This document shows, piece by piece, positions 22,001 to 37,000 of a stretch of DNA of 64,000 nt. Below the pieces are notes generated by a model. The model ran no database searches and was not told the origin of the DNA. It was given only the letters and a program-made list of their open reading frames with translations. The stretch spans positions 186,001 to 250,000 of the forward strand of contig JASANG010002860.1 in NCBI GenBank assembly GCA_030248215.1, written 5' to 3'. Positions within the stretch are counted from its first letter, which is position 1; each line of letters starts with the position of its first letter. The translations under genes were made by a program, and so were the position numbers. This DNA is from Enoplolaimus lenunculus. Its lineage: Eukaryota; Nematoda; Enoplea; Enoplida; Thoracostomopsidae.

Positions 22001-25000
22001 GAGCCACTCGGAGCTTTGGGCGAATAATTACACCATGCGCAGTGTTTTTGTCCTTTAATTGGTACAGCCTGAAAGGCCCATGTGTAGAATAGGACCAGAT
22101 CGCTTTCCGGAGGGGCTATAATAGAGTCAGTTTAAGCTTTAGACTAAATTCTTGCTTAGGCTTAGGCTTAGGCTTAGGCTTAGTAATAGGCTCATTCATA
22201 CGCTTAGGCTTAAGCTTAGGCTTAGGCTTAGGAATATGCTTATACTACTGTTACGGCCCTGTTCTACACATGGGCTGCCTAAAACACCAATTGAAATCAT
22301 TGCTTTGACTTGAAAAATTAATTATTAGCTATGTAATAATTACAAATTATAGATATCAGGCACCACCCTTCGAACCCATTTCTGAGCTCAGCATGCCAGC
22401 TGTCAAATATGACGCATGAAATCATTAATAAAGAACACAAAGCCTTGCTACAACTATCTTGGACGGTCAACGTATTCGTCTGCGGATCCCCGTTAGTATT
22501 CAGGGTGCGGCGTATAGAACGCTATCCATGCAGTGAAAACGTTATTACCGAAACAGATCAATACATTGAACAGAATGTTCGTGTCGCATTGTTGAATGTA
22601 AGTTAAGTTCAACTCTGCTACCCCAAAAAATTGTAGACACTGGCTGAGTTTGTGAAATCATACTTAAGTATTTACTTACGTTATACCTAAGTAATTACTG
22701 AAGTCGCCGAATTATGCAAATACTTAACTTTTTGAGCAAACACAAATGAACGCCAGAAGCGAGCCACTTTCGCAACAAGAAAGCCAGCGTTTTGCTTTAT
22801 ATTAGAGGCTTCACGATGCGACAATTTTAATTAGGGCAATTCCAATATGACCTAAACGGCAAATTTTTAATATATCAAATTTCATCAGTGACTTATAAGC
22901 ATTTACTCAACTTAAATACGTTTTTGAAAACGGCGAAATGGTTAACTAATTTGACTAGCACATACTAAACTACTAAGTCGTAGTTAAATATGGTTTCAGA
23001 AACGCAGCTACTATGCAGTAGTCTTAAAATTTATTCTCAATATCACAGTATTACACTGTAAATTCCAGTGAATTGATTTTAACTCACAATAAATTGAAAC
23101 CACTCAGAAGTCTGAGCTATGAAATTAGGTCTTCACAACTCAGTATTTTGAATTGATTGAATTCATTCTGAGTTAATTAATCAACTAACCCGGAATTAAT
23201 GCTTGCTTGTTATGAACTGCATTAGTTTGTACACAGCTGCCCAAAAATTCTGCGTAATTCGTTTAATAGGCCGGAAAAAATTGTGATACGGTGTACGTAA
23301 GTTAGCTGCATTCATCTATATAGTTAAAGATGGAATACCACACATTTGTATTTTGACCATCATTGCGTCATTACTTTGTTTACAATATTTTCTTAGAACA
23401 GAAACGTGATTGTTGTGTGAAAAAAATGCATGCAGATTGTTGCGCATTGTTAACTTTTGTGCATTGCGCAAAGCCGGCTGACTATACCTACGTTATGCAC
23501 AAAAACTATTTTAGTCTCCAAATCAAACAATGATGTACACTCATGACTATAGACCATATCGCAAATATTCCTATGAAATCACTCGTTGCAGTCATGTTTC
23601 GCCGTATGTTTGCGCACAATCTTCAATGCTGACGTATGAAAATATTGAATCTACAGCTGAAGGTAACTATTTGTATTCAGGCCCTTAGCCAGCTTTCTAC
23701 TAGGAAAGCTTAAATGTTCCGGATGGACATACAAGGGTTTTCAATGACATGCAAGCAATGATGGACATTTTCTGGGATAGGGATAAATTTTGTCCGGCTG
23801 GGACGATCCCCCTGACCATTCCTTAGCTACAGGCTTGTTTGTATTTCAAATTTACTGAATACCAACAATTACTGACTGTAAGATTTTGTATCGAGGTGTA
23901 TACATTTAACGAATTCATCGTATTAATTTGAACGTGTATTAATTTGATCTTATTCGTTGACCATTATAGAGTATTGCATCAAAAAATTATTCAGTTCAAT
24001 TTCAAAATATTTTCAAAAATTCATGAAATGTCAACAAAAATGTTGATAAAAATTCGGTAAAATTCGTTCGAATGTTTGTAACCTTTTTAGTTTGACGCAA
24101 TAAACTTTACTATTACAAAAACTGTTTCTAAATTTGAACGAAAACTGTTTCAAATCAAAAGTTTGTGTGAACATCGTAAACCAAGCGCCTGTTTGGTCTC
24201 TGAATAACCAAATACAGCAAGTTTCATTTCAGTGACAAAACCATTACAAGTTGCCAGCTATCAGACACATTTTCAATGGCTTGCGGTCAACATTAATGTT
24301 ACCACCAATGATATTCGAGACGAAGAGTACGTTTGTTTACGGTCAATGTATAGAACAGGGCGGTAACAGCAGTAAAATAAGCATATTCCTATGCTTAAGC
24401 GTAAGAATGAGCTTTTACATAAACCTAAGCAAAAATAGTGTGGAGCTTAAACTTACTCTATTGCAGTCCTGCAGAAAAACTTTCCGCTCCTGATCTTTTA
24501 CACGGGCCTTATTTACAACAAAGCTCAAGTTCTGCAGAAAAACGTTCCGCTCCTGATCTTTTACACGGGACTTATTTACAACAAAGCTCAAGTGCTGCAG
24601 AAAAACGTTCCGCTCCTGATCTTTTACACGGGCCTTATTTACAACAAAGCTCAAGTGCTGCAGAAAAACGTTCCGCTCCTGATCTTTTACACGGGCCTTA
24701 TTTACAACAAAGCTCAAGTGCTGCAGAAAAACGTTCCGCTCCTGATCTTTTACACGGGCCTTATTTACAACAAAGCTCAAGTGCTGCAGAAAAACGTTCC
24801 GCTCCTGATCTTTTACACGGGCCTTATTTACAACAAAGCTCAAGTTCTGCAGAAAAACGTTCCGCTCCTGATCTTTTACACGGGCCTTATTCGCAACAAA
24901 GCTCAGCATAGTTTAAAGTTTCAAATTTAGACGCATTTAAAAATATTGAAAAAAATCAGTGCTCGACAGTATTCTAAATGGTACACGATAAGGATTGAGA

Positions 25001-28000
25001 ATGCTATGCGCTACATGGACACTGGTTTATTCAATTCGATTATATTCATAATTTTTATGATATTGGCCAAATTTTAATGGATCCAGTATTAGGCGATGTT
25101 CAAACAAAATACTGCTTTAACTTAAAATATATAAGCACTCTCTAAAAACTTAAACTTATTATTATAGCTTAACTAAACTTGAAAATCAGCTTGGGAAATG
25201 AAAAACTCAACTGATCAAATATGAATCGGCTCAAGCTTGGGAAATGAAAAACTCAACTGATCAAATATGAATCAGCTCAAGCTATAATTTAATGTCTAAA
25301 ATTATCATCTCTTTAAAATTAACTCTTGTAAAATTAATTTCAGAACTGATTTGCTTCTGGAAGCTCATGATCCCGAGCATCAACTTATCGCTCGTTCCGT
25401 TCAAATTGTTGCCGCATGTTCAGCAAGAGGCATCTTTAAACCGGAACAATTGGTGACCCTTCAAGTTGACGGGTTGAGCCCTGGAGTCGAATATAGTTTG
25501 CGGATATTCGCGGAAAATTCCGTTGGCCGCGGTCCGGAACAAGTTGTCATGCTGCAGACGGATGTTCCGCAAGCTACTCAATGTAAGTTGTAATACTTTG
25601 AACTTAAACTCAAATTTTACAGCTTTGTTTTTGGGGTTTCAGGTCTTTTTAAGTTTTCTACGTCGACATTAACATACGCAAACCTGGTAAATACTTCGAG
25701 CAAACGCGGTTTACAGTTTTCCTGTTCCCTAACACCTGTTTATTTTACCCCACAAAAGTCTCTTGGCACACATAGTGCCAGGATTAATATAATACGCTGA
25801 GGTTTAGGCTTAGGCTTAGGAAAACAATAAACATTAGTGTGGGGCAACTTTCACCTCCTCTATCAAGGTACAACACAAATGCCGGGAAACTGAACATAGA
25901 GTGGTGTACGTGAACTTTTGGCTCCTATCAAAGTATTTAACACTAAATGTAGAGGGAACTAAACAAACCTCTTTGGAGCTTGCATACCCCGTTTCAAATT
26001 TCGATCTATTCTAAAATCAGAGACGAAACGTTCTTCTGCGAGACTGCAATAGTATAAGATTTCGGTTTAGACTAATTTTTTTGCTTTGGATTAGGCTTAG
26101 GTAAAGGCTTAGGTAAACGTTTTCCAAAACATAAGTCTAATGCAATTTTCATAGGATCATAAGTACACCAAGTGAAAAATTGCAGCGCATTATCGACTCA
26201 AATGTCACCTGATGTACTCATGATATTGTGAGAATTGCACAAGACTAAAAGGCGGACAAAAGACGGAGGACACCCCCCTTTTCCCCCCCCTTTTTTTTTT
26301 CCTTTTTTTTCCCCCAAAAACCCCCTCTCCCTTGCTATACACATTTCATTGCTTCAGATTCACTAAACCTAAACTCAAGGAAAAATCCAATGAAAATTGA
26401 CAATTGAAACGTAATTTCTCAAAAAAAATAAATTTTAATCCAAAAAATATACAACACTCAATACAGGGACGCCCATACAGTTCCAGATATCGATGCTGGT
26501 TCAAAATTACAAAAAAACTTGACCATTTAATCTTGTGAACTTTCCATGTTATTTCAAATTAAAACAGGTATTCCTGTTGTTGCCAGCAACCCGTAATTTC
26601 ACCACTGGTTTGACTGTGCGCCCGGTTTTACTCTGTTAAATTCATACCAAAAACGAGTTGTTACTTCAGAACGCATCTTCAAAGTAAACTGGTATCGTCG
26701 TATTTTACTGGTTACCGCCATAGATATATAAGTGAAGCGCTGACCTACTATTGCATCAAACAGTTTGTGTTCATTCATCTTTCCATTCTTTGTACCGTTT
26801 TGCTGAGTTCTTAAAATAGTAAAGTTTCAACAAATTTTATATATTAATTTCAATCTGTATTATAAATATAACAGCTTTTGTATTTTCTTTGGTTTAATTA
26901 GTAATTTTATGGTAATTTGCTTAAAAAATATTAAAAATATATGCTAATACTATCCACATTGGCGTCAATGAGACGCAATCTTGGTCCATGTAGCACAGCA
27001 AACTGCGTTCAAGCATGCAGTTCAATTGCAATTACTAATCATGACTAGATGCGCACTCATTAATGCCGTTGGAGCTAATTGGTTAGGGGAATTGTAGTGG
27101 CTACTAGTAAATTAAGCTTGTGCTTTATATGAGCAACTGTTGTTGAATCGTAAAAGTTGCACATAAGCACAGGCTTAATGTTGGTAGCTTGCAATTTTTG
27201 ACCAATGTCGGGTTTCGCAAAAACAAGCTATTGGGCTTGTCAACGTCTGGTGGCGTGTGATACACAGCGAGAGTCTAATCGAGAATGCTGTATCACAGCC
27301 ATCAGGCTTGATTACCTAATGGCAACCTCACAACTAAGCGAAATAAGGTTGAAAAGCTTTAGGGTGTCTCACGATAGGGTCCAATATTTCAACTGCTGAT
27401 GGGTCACCGGACCGTATGTTCAGGGTTTGTAATGAGTGTTGTCTTTAGTCCATGTCGCAGACCATTTTGTATCATGACTAGATCAACACTCATTACTGAC
27501 CTCGAAACGTGAACAACTAGGGGTGGGATCTACGGATGGAAACTGAACCCAGATTACTGACCCCGAAAACACAACTAGGAGTGGAATCTAGCGGTGGAAG
27601 TTAAAACCAGCCAGCTGCATATTAGGCTTGTGTGCATAGTGCAATTTTGGTTCGCAATTTTTAGTTGCACATACATACAGGCTTCATCTTGCAGTAGTAA
27701 ACTACATATCTGTGAGTGCGGGCGAAAAAGCACAAATGTTGCTTTCATTCAGCGGTTTAAACGAATTGTATACGCAGGCTGAATTAAGATTTCTGAAAAT
27801 TCCGTTTTGTATGAAATAGTGTATTAGAACAATGCAACTTTCTGTATTCTATTACCGGAAACTGACACCGAATTTTAACGGAAACTGACACTGAATTTTA
27901 ACAGAAACTGCCACCTAATTTTACCGGAAACGGACACTGAATTTTAACGGAAACTGCCACCTAATTTTACCGGAAACGGACACTGAATTTTAACGGAAAC

Positions 28001-31000
28001 TGCCACCTAATTTTACCGGAAACGGACACTGAATTTTAACGGAAACTGCCACCTAATTTTACCGGAAACGGACACTGAATTTTAACGGAAACTGCCACCT
28101 AATTTTACCGGAAACAGACACTGAATTTTAACGGAAACTGACACCTAATTTTACCGGAAACGGACACTGAATTTTAACGGAAACTGACACCTAATTTTAC
28201 CGGAAACGGACACTGAATTTTAACGGAAACTGCCACCTAATTTTACCGGAAACGGACACTGAATTTTAACGGAATCTGCCACCTAATTTTACCGGAAACG
28301 GACACTAAATTTTACGGGAAACTGGTATGTCTAACAAGTGGACTCGCTCTTCCAAGCTCAGTTCCGGGTGTACCACCCCGTTCCCTCAAATTAAATTAGG
28401 GCTGCGTAGAAGATTGTGTCACGAAATAATTTATATAAAAAACCGCCGGGACAAGCATTATCGTAGTACCCAGGCGGTTCAGTCCCCCTGTGGGCAAAAT
28501 TTTCGCAGCATCTAGGAAATTTTCATCTTGCTAACGTCAAACTTTTGTATACTCCTTCGGAAAGATGTGTTACGTGAGCTGATTTCGCACCTGCGCTATA
28601 TGTCATGACTGTATGTATCATGGAATTTTGTAAGCTGAATAAAATTAGTTCCTTCCAAAGCAAAGATAAGCGCACAGTTTTCGCAACAGGCTATCAAAAA
28701 TGTATTCTTTGAAAACAATGTAAGGTTAGCAAGCAAATATATGTGTTTGAAAAAAATGTAAGCTGATAAACCATTTTTTTCAGATCCGCCTTCGCCGAAA
28801 CCAACGCAAGCATCCGTGTCCGCAATATCAGCAAGTGAAATTGTTTACTCATACAATCTTACAAAGGACGAATGTAATGGATCTGACGCTGGCATTGAAG
28901 TGACACTCAAGATGGCGTCAGATGCGTCCGGCGACAGTAAACGTTTCTAAAAATCTTAATTTTACCCAACAGTTTTCAAAAACCTGGCCTGCGTCTTGGG
29001 AACTATCGGATGAGGAACAACCCCGATTTTTTTAATCTCGAAAATTGGGAAAGGACTCTTGTGGGTGTAACCGGCTATCCTGTTAATTTGGTACTCAAAG
29101 TACATTGCAATTGTTCGTTATTAAATAAAAATTACGAAATTCATTCAAAATCCTAAATTACGATGCGTCCGTTATTTTTTCAATAAAATGCTAAAAATTC
29201 TGGTGAATATTGCCTCGATTGTTTCTGCAGAAATAACTTAAGTTTCCGTAAATTTTGACTGCTATGCGTTTCCGTAATTTTTACTATACGTCTACACCCT
29301 GCCTCTATAAAACCACAATGGTCAGAAGAGATGGTCAATGCAACCCCATAGTCGCCGTTAACAACGGCCCATGTATAGACCAGGGCCGGAACAGTAGTAC
29401 AATCATACTCCTGTTACAAGCCTCTCGAAAAAAAAACCGCAAATATTACCGATTTTTCAGCATTCGTTCAAAATTCAACAATACCTTGTAACACAACGAA
29501 TACTTCAACAATATATGTGAATTTTATTGGTCTCAAAGCGTACAGAAGTTACGTTGGATCGATACGACTTATCAACGAAATTGGTCCAAGTCAACGTGCC
29601 CTTAGATATCCTGAGTCGTATGTGACAACTGATCCTACACGTAAGTACCTTAGTAATTTAGAAAACAAACCCAAATAAACAATAAACAAGCAAAAAACAC
29701 CCGCAAATTAATTGACTAATTTATTAAATTTTCTTAATTACATTTCCAATATGAGTAAAAATAGCTATGTCACGACCGATACCCAAGCAATTTTACTGCT
29801 ACTCGTTGCTGCAACCAGTTACTGCTCAGAAGTCCTTTCCAGGCCGTAGCCATAGCGGGCTCCAAGAGCAGAGCATCTTCTGGAAGTTTTTTACCCCCTA
29901 CCCTGAACGTTGGTTGGACCTCATCAAAAACCCTTGTACGCTCTTGAAAGATGTTTAGCCTTCTAGCGACATGAGCTAACTACGGCCCTGAGGTCATGTA
30001 GTGGATTACCATTTTAGATCCCCCTGATCACATATCGATCTTAAACCCCGACGCCGGATTTCGTACGATTCGTGGCTCGACGTCATTAATCCTTCGGTTA
30101 CCCATCACCGTGAGTGATTGTGTCGCACCGAATACGTCAGTTATAGCCAACGTCACCTCGTTAGCCGATAACAGCTTTAGTATCGTACCATTACTGCAAT
30201 TTACTAATTGCAACAATACAATTGGACTGCATACTGCAAGCATTAAAAGTCTAAAGTCGTTTCGAAAATATGCGCTACAAATTTACGTTGTTAATCGTTT
30301 GGGATATTCTACGCCTCAAGTATATACGTTTGAAACAAAACCTGCACGTAAGTTTTGTGTTGCTTAGATTGCAGAACCAGAGGCGTGCGACTTGCGTTGG
30401 AGTATGATCGCAGAGCAATTTGGCCCTGTTTGCTAATTCTGAGGGCAGCGGCGTTGCAAGTCGTAGCGCTGGGTTAGAGCAATGCTGTTCCGTAAATCTA
30501 TTAAAGTCTCGATGGCGGGTCAGACGGGAACCAGCCAGGTTATGGTCGTCGCTCAAACAGTGCCTAATACTGAAGTATGTAACTTGGGGTTTCTACATGG
30601 TACAAGATGCACCACCGGGCGTTGCGTTTTGGCCGTCGCCAATTATTTAGAGGAGGTCGCTGTTACATCAATACCCTTAAATTAAATTATAAGCCGAGCA
30701 TTTTTGATACCGGATACAGTGCAGTAGTTCGCACAGGTTGTATCCCAATCTAAACAATGGAGGGTCGGTCAAATACGCAACGCGTGCCGGGCACATTTTG
30801 TACCATGCGGAACCTCAAGAGTTGCCATACTCTTGTGTATCAATGCACTCTTGCTTTTATGTTGTGCTTGTTTCTCCGTGAGAAATTAACGCTTCCGCCA
30901 CTGCGATATTCCGTGATTAGTCTTTGAAAGTTTCAGCTCCAATACCTCAATTACCTGCCGACTATGCTCAGAGTCAACAACGGCCAGACGTTTCGTCGTG

Positions 31001-34000
31001 TGTCGATACCATCTACAATCGCATATTCATTAATTTCAATTATTCATGGTTCGCTCAGTCTGATACGGCTGCGATTTCCCAATATGACATTGTCGGGGCG
31101 AACAGTGAAGATGTGTCGTGTAATGTAAAAAGTAATTATTTTTTTCTTCGTTTGTTGACAGAAATCGCTTCGCTTGACGTAAGCCAGAACTTCGATTTGT
31201 ACACGGACCAGTAAATAAGTTTTTTTATTTCTTCTGCAGATCTCGACAAATATATAATTAAAACGCAAAGCATTTTGGTGCATAGTTTCGAGGATATTAA
31301 CCCCTTCTCACATTGAGTTGCCTATAGGCAACTCAGCGCAGTGTATATACGTTAAATAGCATATATCGCACCGTGTTTGACAATTGCAACACGTATACAT
31401 AGTACTAAATCACCACAAGACGTGAGAGCCCCCTCGGGCTCGAGCGTCAAGCTCCTATAGCTGAGTGGTGATGGTATACGCCTCCTACTCCAGTCACTGG
31501 AGTTCGAATCCTAGCATAAAAGTAGGTGTCAGGGAAAATAGAAAATATTCATGTGAGAAAGGGTTAATTATATTTTGGCGGCACAAAAAAATAACAATCA
31601 TTTTAAATGTTGAGCGTAATGTACGTTTTGGGTTGACTGCGGGCGAAAGTTTTAATTAATAGATAAACTGTATATTATGCGTTTGACGAACATCGCTCAT
31701 AATATACTGTTTTCGGGGTTCGAAAAATATTTTAACGTTTTTAGATGGCAATAGGCTTTCGTTTCCTTTTTTCAATATAACCACGAATCAGTAGGCTAAA
31801 TCGTTGTAAGATATATTGGTTACGCCCATATTCACACGTGCAAGTTTTGCGCTGCGAGAACTTGCAGCTGCAAATTGGACGCAGAACTTGCATTTTTTCA
31901 TCAGCCAATCAAACGCTGCTGCAATAAATTCTGTGAAGTTGCATGATTGTTCACACACGTGAACTAAATTGTTAGCTATGATTTTTAATGAATTATTTGC
32001 AGCTGCAAGGTTTCCGAACTGGATTTGGAGCACAATTTGCAAGTGCAAGTTGCAGCTGCAAGTTCTCGCAGCAAAAACTTGCACGTGTGAAAAGGGCTTT
32101 AAAGCGCATGGTCCTTTTTTGTACAGTATCAGTTTTGCTGGTACTCTGTACAAATTTAAACTAGAATAGAAATCGAATATAAAATAGAAAAAGTAGTTGG
32201 AAGCAAAATTGTTTAAATGATGATTATGCGTCATTACTTTTAGTTGCACCCAGCATGTTGAAAATTAAAAACAGTGAATTTTGCACTACTGACTTCAAAA
32301 ACCAAAAAAAGCACGAAATTGAGTTCCTCAAAACTTGTCAAATTATTGATTTATTTTTAAGTAAATTGAAATAAAATTTTGTATAAAATTTTATATATTT
32401 TAGACAAAACAGCAATTATGATTATGGCTAATGGATCAACGTATTGTGACCGAAAATCTGGAAATCCGTTTACAATTACATCGTTTGGCTGGTTTCCTTT
32501 TAACAGGACAGGTAAGTTCAGTTATTGGCTAGCGATTGCAGAACAAATTCTGCTTAGGAATTCAGCCAATCATTGAACGTTGTTCTGAGACGCTTTTTTT
32601 GCGTTGCAAATAGCCTCAGCGTAAAAAAGTAAACTCTTGTGATGTTCTGCAGATTGTAGGTTCACACTACACACGGCCATGACAGTGAAAGCACCCTGGG
32701 AATCGAAATTTTCTTTTGGTCACACCCCCCAAATGTTCAGGTTTTTTCTATAAAAGTTTGCCCCCCCCTGTCCCGTCGGATAATTTTAGTCTTTTATTAA
32801 AACTTCATTACTCTAAAACCTAACATGTTCGTCCTTCAAGTTTCGGCACAAGTAAAGATCAGGGGCGGAACGTTTTTCTGTGGGACTGCGATAGAGTAAC
32901 CTTTAAGCTGTAGATTTTAATTTTTTGACTTACGCTTAGACATAAGGTATAAGTTCACACAAACTCCTAGTTTTGTCCTTAGGCTTAGCAATTAGCGTAT
33001 TACTACTGTTACGCCTCTGTTCTATGCGTTGGCCGAACTTTGTAAGCTCTGCTGTCTCCACATGGTATGGTGATATGGCTGCGAACCCGAATGAATATTA
33101 TTGCAATTTACAGATTCCTGCTGCTACTTGGATAATCAAGGCATATGTGGCACGGAGTTTTTTGAGGGTGGAAATGCTGAAACCAGCAACGTCAAGCATA
33201 CTTTAGTCACTCTGTTCATTGGATCAGCAAATAGTGGAACATGTGCGAATACTTCGACCTATTCCGTTGGATGGCTGGCCGATGGTTCAAAGTATAGGTT
33301 AGTAGAAAGGGCGATTAGAAGTTTGTTTTATGATTGGTATCTTTTTTGGGCACATGTAAAGATCAGGGCAGATAGTTTTTGTGTTGAAATAGAATAGAAT
33401 AAGCTTAAGCTTTAGATTAATCTATTTGCTTGGCTTAGGTTTAGGTTTAAACTTAGTCTTACGAATAAACTCATTTTTACGCTTAGGCTTAGGCTTAGGA
33501 ATAAGCTTATAATACTGTTCCGCGCCTGTTTTTACACTGGCCCTTTTTTGTAAGCAACGCCATGATTAAGTCATGCGTTTTTAGACTTAGACTGGGTGAC
33601 GCCAAGTTTAGCATAGCGTACACTTGAAATTGAAAATTTCCTTCTTCTGTCAATGGTGAGCAGAAAGAGCAAGGGTGAAAAACATTTTTTTATAATTTTT
33701 GACATTTAAGCATCTTTATTCGCGCATATACTGAAGCCGATCCTATGCCAAGCGAACCGATATGTTTAACTATTGAAGTACCAAGCCCAAATAAAGGTAA
33801 GCAATTAACGTATTTCGGTACAAGTTCGTAACCTGAGCAATTCTTTGAAAGGGAACTAAATTTAATTCCTTCACCCGTGAATTTTAAATCCCTGGGAAGA
33901 ATTCGCTAGCGTATATTCACCCCTGCGGAAATATTTACTATCGGATTTATACTCTCCGAAAACAATTTGTCAACGAATATAAACTTTCCGGAAACAATAC

Positions 34001-37000
34001 GCTAACAAATATTCACCCCACGGAAAGAATACGCTAGCGAATATTCACTACCCGGAAAGTATCCGCTGGCGAATGTTCTCTCCCCTGAAAGAATCTGTTT
34101 CGCGGATTTCTTCGCTCCTATAGGATTTTATTCCTATCTGTGGCAGCATCACTGGTTCGCGATTTTGATCTCGCACAAACAAATAAGTCCAGTGACCAAA
34201 AATCCATAGAGAGACGAAATCTGCTGCTACACCAAAGGCTATGTATATATGTATGTATTTATGTATGTATATACAATTAAATTGTAGTTGTCAGTCAAGG
34301 CAATGACGGATCAACCGTTGATATATTTTGTATAATTTATACGGCAGTTAAAAAGTGTGAGCAAAATATTGAAACACTTATGATGAGGTTGAATACACGC
34401 CCGCAGCTTCATATTCTATTCTTTTCGCTTAAAATATTCTAAACATTTAAACGGCTTCAACAAAGGCGAGATGCCCCGACACGGCATGGAATCTCGTACA
34501 CGCGTGCGATCCTTGTCTTCAAATCATACCAGTAGCCAGACTGCACTCAGCCCTTCTACAAAAACTTTTTACTCCAACAAAAAATAATTTCGTTCGGTCC
34601 CGCAACACTTGTCCTTGTGATCCGCCTGTAAAAGATTTATTTGAAATTGTTGAACTAAAATAACCGTTACTCACCGCTTGGAGCTTGCTCAACTGACCTT
34701 TGCTCACTTTAAAACACAATACTCACCAGTCATATTTCTCTATTTTACCCACTCGTCGTTTGGTTTGCAAACAAAACTAAATTTTACAACTCATTGTTTA
34801 ATATTTTTTGGGCATCCATAGGGATTGGAGTTTAATTTTGGTTGTTCGAGAGTAAAATTGGCCGTAACCATAACAGTTAAACATCATTACATTTTTGCGC
34901 AATTGAAAATTTTAAAGGGGATAACGATTTTAAAAAAACGTTAATTATTTGGTATTAAAATTGTACTACACAAAAAATTTATTAAAGAAATATGGCAATT
35001 CGAAAAGGTACGTACTTGAAACTTTCTGTTTCACGGCAATAAAACCTTCGTGATGGCTGTATACGGCACTGGTTCACTTACAGTTAAATTAATAACGACC
35101 AACAACAATGGTTAATTCTGAAATTTGTGTCGAAAACCCGTGCGAAGCGATCGAGATGCCAGATGCAATTTTAGTACTAAATTATATATACTAAGCACAT
35201 TAGGTTTAGTCATGATATGGCTCATGGTCTGGCTGTTCATCTTCCCCTTGGATCCAGAAATGAGCGACTACCCTTTTAAATTTGTCCCTATGGTTACTAC
35301 ATTTGACGGGTATTAATGTTCAAAATTTTTTGAAATGAATAGTAAAAAAGTTTAAATTCATGATAACAGATGTTTTCCGTGTTTATATTTTAAGTCTTAA
35401 GAGTGGTGTGATCTGTACGTCCCGTGTCACAAGGGCTATGAGTAGTCGAGCGAAACGGCATATAAATGGTTGGGCCCACGCTTTGAGGATTAAGACAATT
35501 TTAAGCAGAGGGGGTGTCGAAAATGTTTATGAACATGTCAGATCAAACCAAGAACTTTATTAAGTCACTGGGGGCGAAAAATTGTAAGGTAGGGACCGTA
35601 CCAGTTTATCAAGAAAAAATTTTGGCGGGAAAAATTGTTTTTTTACAAAAAATTTTATGAAGAGAAAAGTTATAAGGTATAGGGACCTTACCATTTTAAT
35701 ACAGAAAAAAGTCTGACGGGGGAGGGCGTACGCCCCCCCACCCGCCCCCCTTTGGATCCGCTAATGGAGTGAAGCCAGTTGTTTAAAAAACAATAAGGGT
35801 GTATGCGTTGCCAACGTAACTGGGCTTGAAAAATTTAAATAAATAAATTCTTACGATTCTTGTTTATCAGCGTTTTGTCTCATCAGACCTTTCTCTTAAT
35901 GTTTTGTGTAGCGCAAAATGGACTTAAATAGTAGCCGGCCTTCTAGGCTTATTTCACGCCTGGCTTTGTATCATAACCTAATACGCTTCATATTTGAACC
36001 TAAAATTTGTTCCGCCTTTAATCATCGTTTTACTGGCCATGGCTTATAATAATAAATGGGTTTTCTTTTACCGGCTATCGATTAGCTAAGTAATTAGAAT
36101 CTAAGTTAGCTGGCTAAGATATTTTGATGCAGGTGCTGGAAGTATTTGAATCGAAACAGGGCCCCTCCAGATTTTGGGCCACATATCACAAAAACTCGTA
36201 TCAAAGTTTATTAAGTTTCAGAGGCGTATGATGTATGTTAAAAATTAAAAACATGATTTGACCACACGAATACCACACATTTTCCTACGAGTCTGATTAG
36301 GGCCGAATACCTGCTGTAGTGACCTGTATTAGAGGGGCGCAATATGGGAGTCCCCATTTCGAGTTCCAATCAATTGCAATCCGTATCCCTAATAAGAAAT
36401 CGGATATAGTCCCTAAACTCTTATTAAGAGTCCGTAAATTTCAATTATCCTTGATTGTAGTGCATTAATAACTCCAGGCACAAATAAACGTTGAGTTCGA
36501 ATCTTTAAAGCGTACTTAAGGTTTGAAAGTATATTTTTGTAAGTATATCCTTGCATTATCGCTCAAGTTTTTGATACAACGCAAACAAACGTTTATTTCA
36601 ACGGATAGTTGCAATGCCGGATATATCAGTAGCGAAGGGTGGCGGATGTCGCGTTAAAAATAAATAACAGTCCGTAATCGAATAACAGGGAGCACCCTCT
36701 CAAGAGGCCAAATAAATATCAGTTGTCATTCTTATTCATGTCACTACATACGTCTTTGACAGACACAATCTATTGACACTAAAAGCTTCTGGATGCGGTC
36801 CGATATTGACTAATATCTGCAATTATTATGCTCCATTAGCATAATTCAAACAAGTTGAAAGTTCATGGACAACTGGCTCCATTTACCGGCGGAACCAGCG
36901 TGGGATAAACCCAACGTGAAACTTTCCCATCATCATCATCATCATCATCACGGTTTCAGAGTGCAAGTTTAGTCGTAAAAAGCATGCCAGTCTAGGACCA

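Larger units (their letters stand above)
25583..28783 (+). other. PTP intron 7
   Basis: 3.2 kb with a partial telomere MITE (26008-26120), a homopolymer-rich stretch (26265-26340), an unassigned repeat-like region (26985-27790) holding two related blocks, and a 46-bp minisatellite (27852-28325). A further family-7-like remnant lies near 28470-28580. Confidence 0.6.

Noticed and set aside
24415-24911. Repeat-bearing protein genes on both strands in the 63-bp array
   Set aside because: The unit is a multiple of three, so several frames stay open on both strands; the DNA is a MITE end plus flank, with no start, splice or domain support.
27307-27330. Spliced-leader RNA gene candidate (GGCTTGATTACCTAATGG)
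   Set aside because: It matches the nematode SL1 start at about 12 of 16 bases but has no donor GT after it and no clear Sm site, so it is likely chance.
35125-35316. Small membrane protein
   Set aside because: It has one hydrophobic stretch but no ATG before it, no acceptor in phase with the phosphatase, and lies in an intron.
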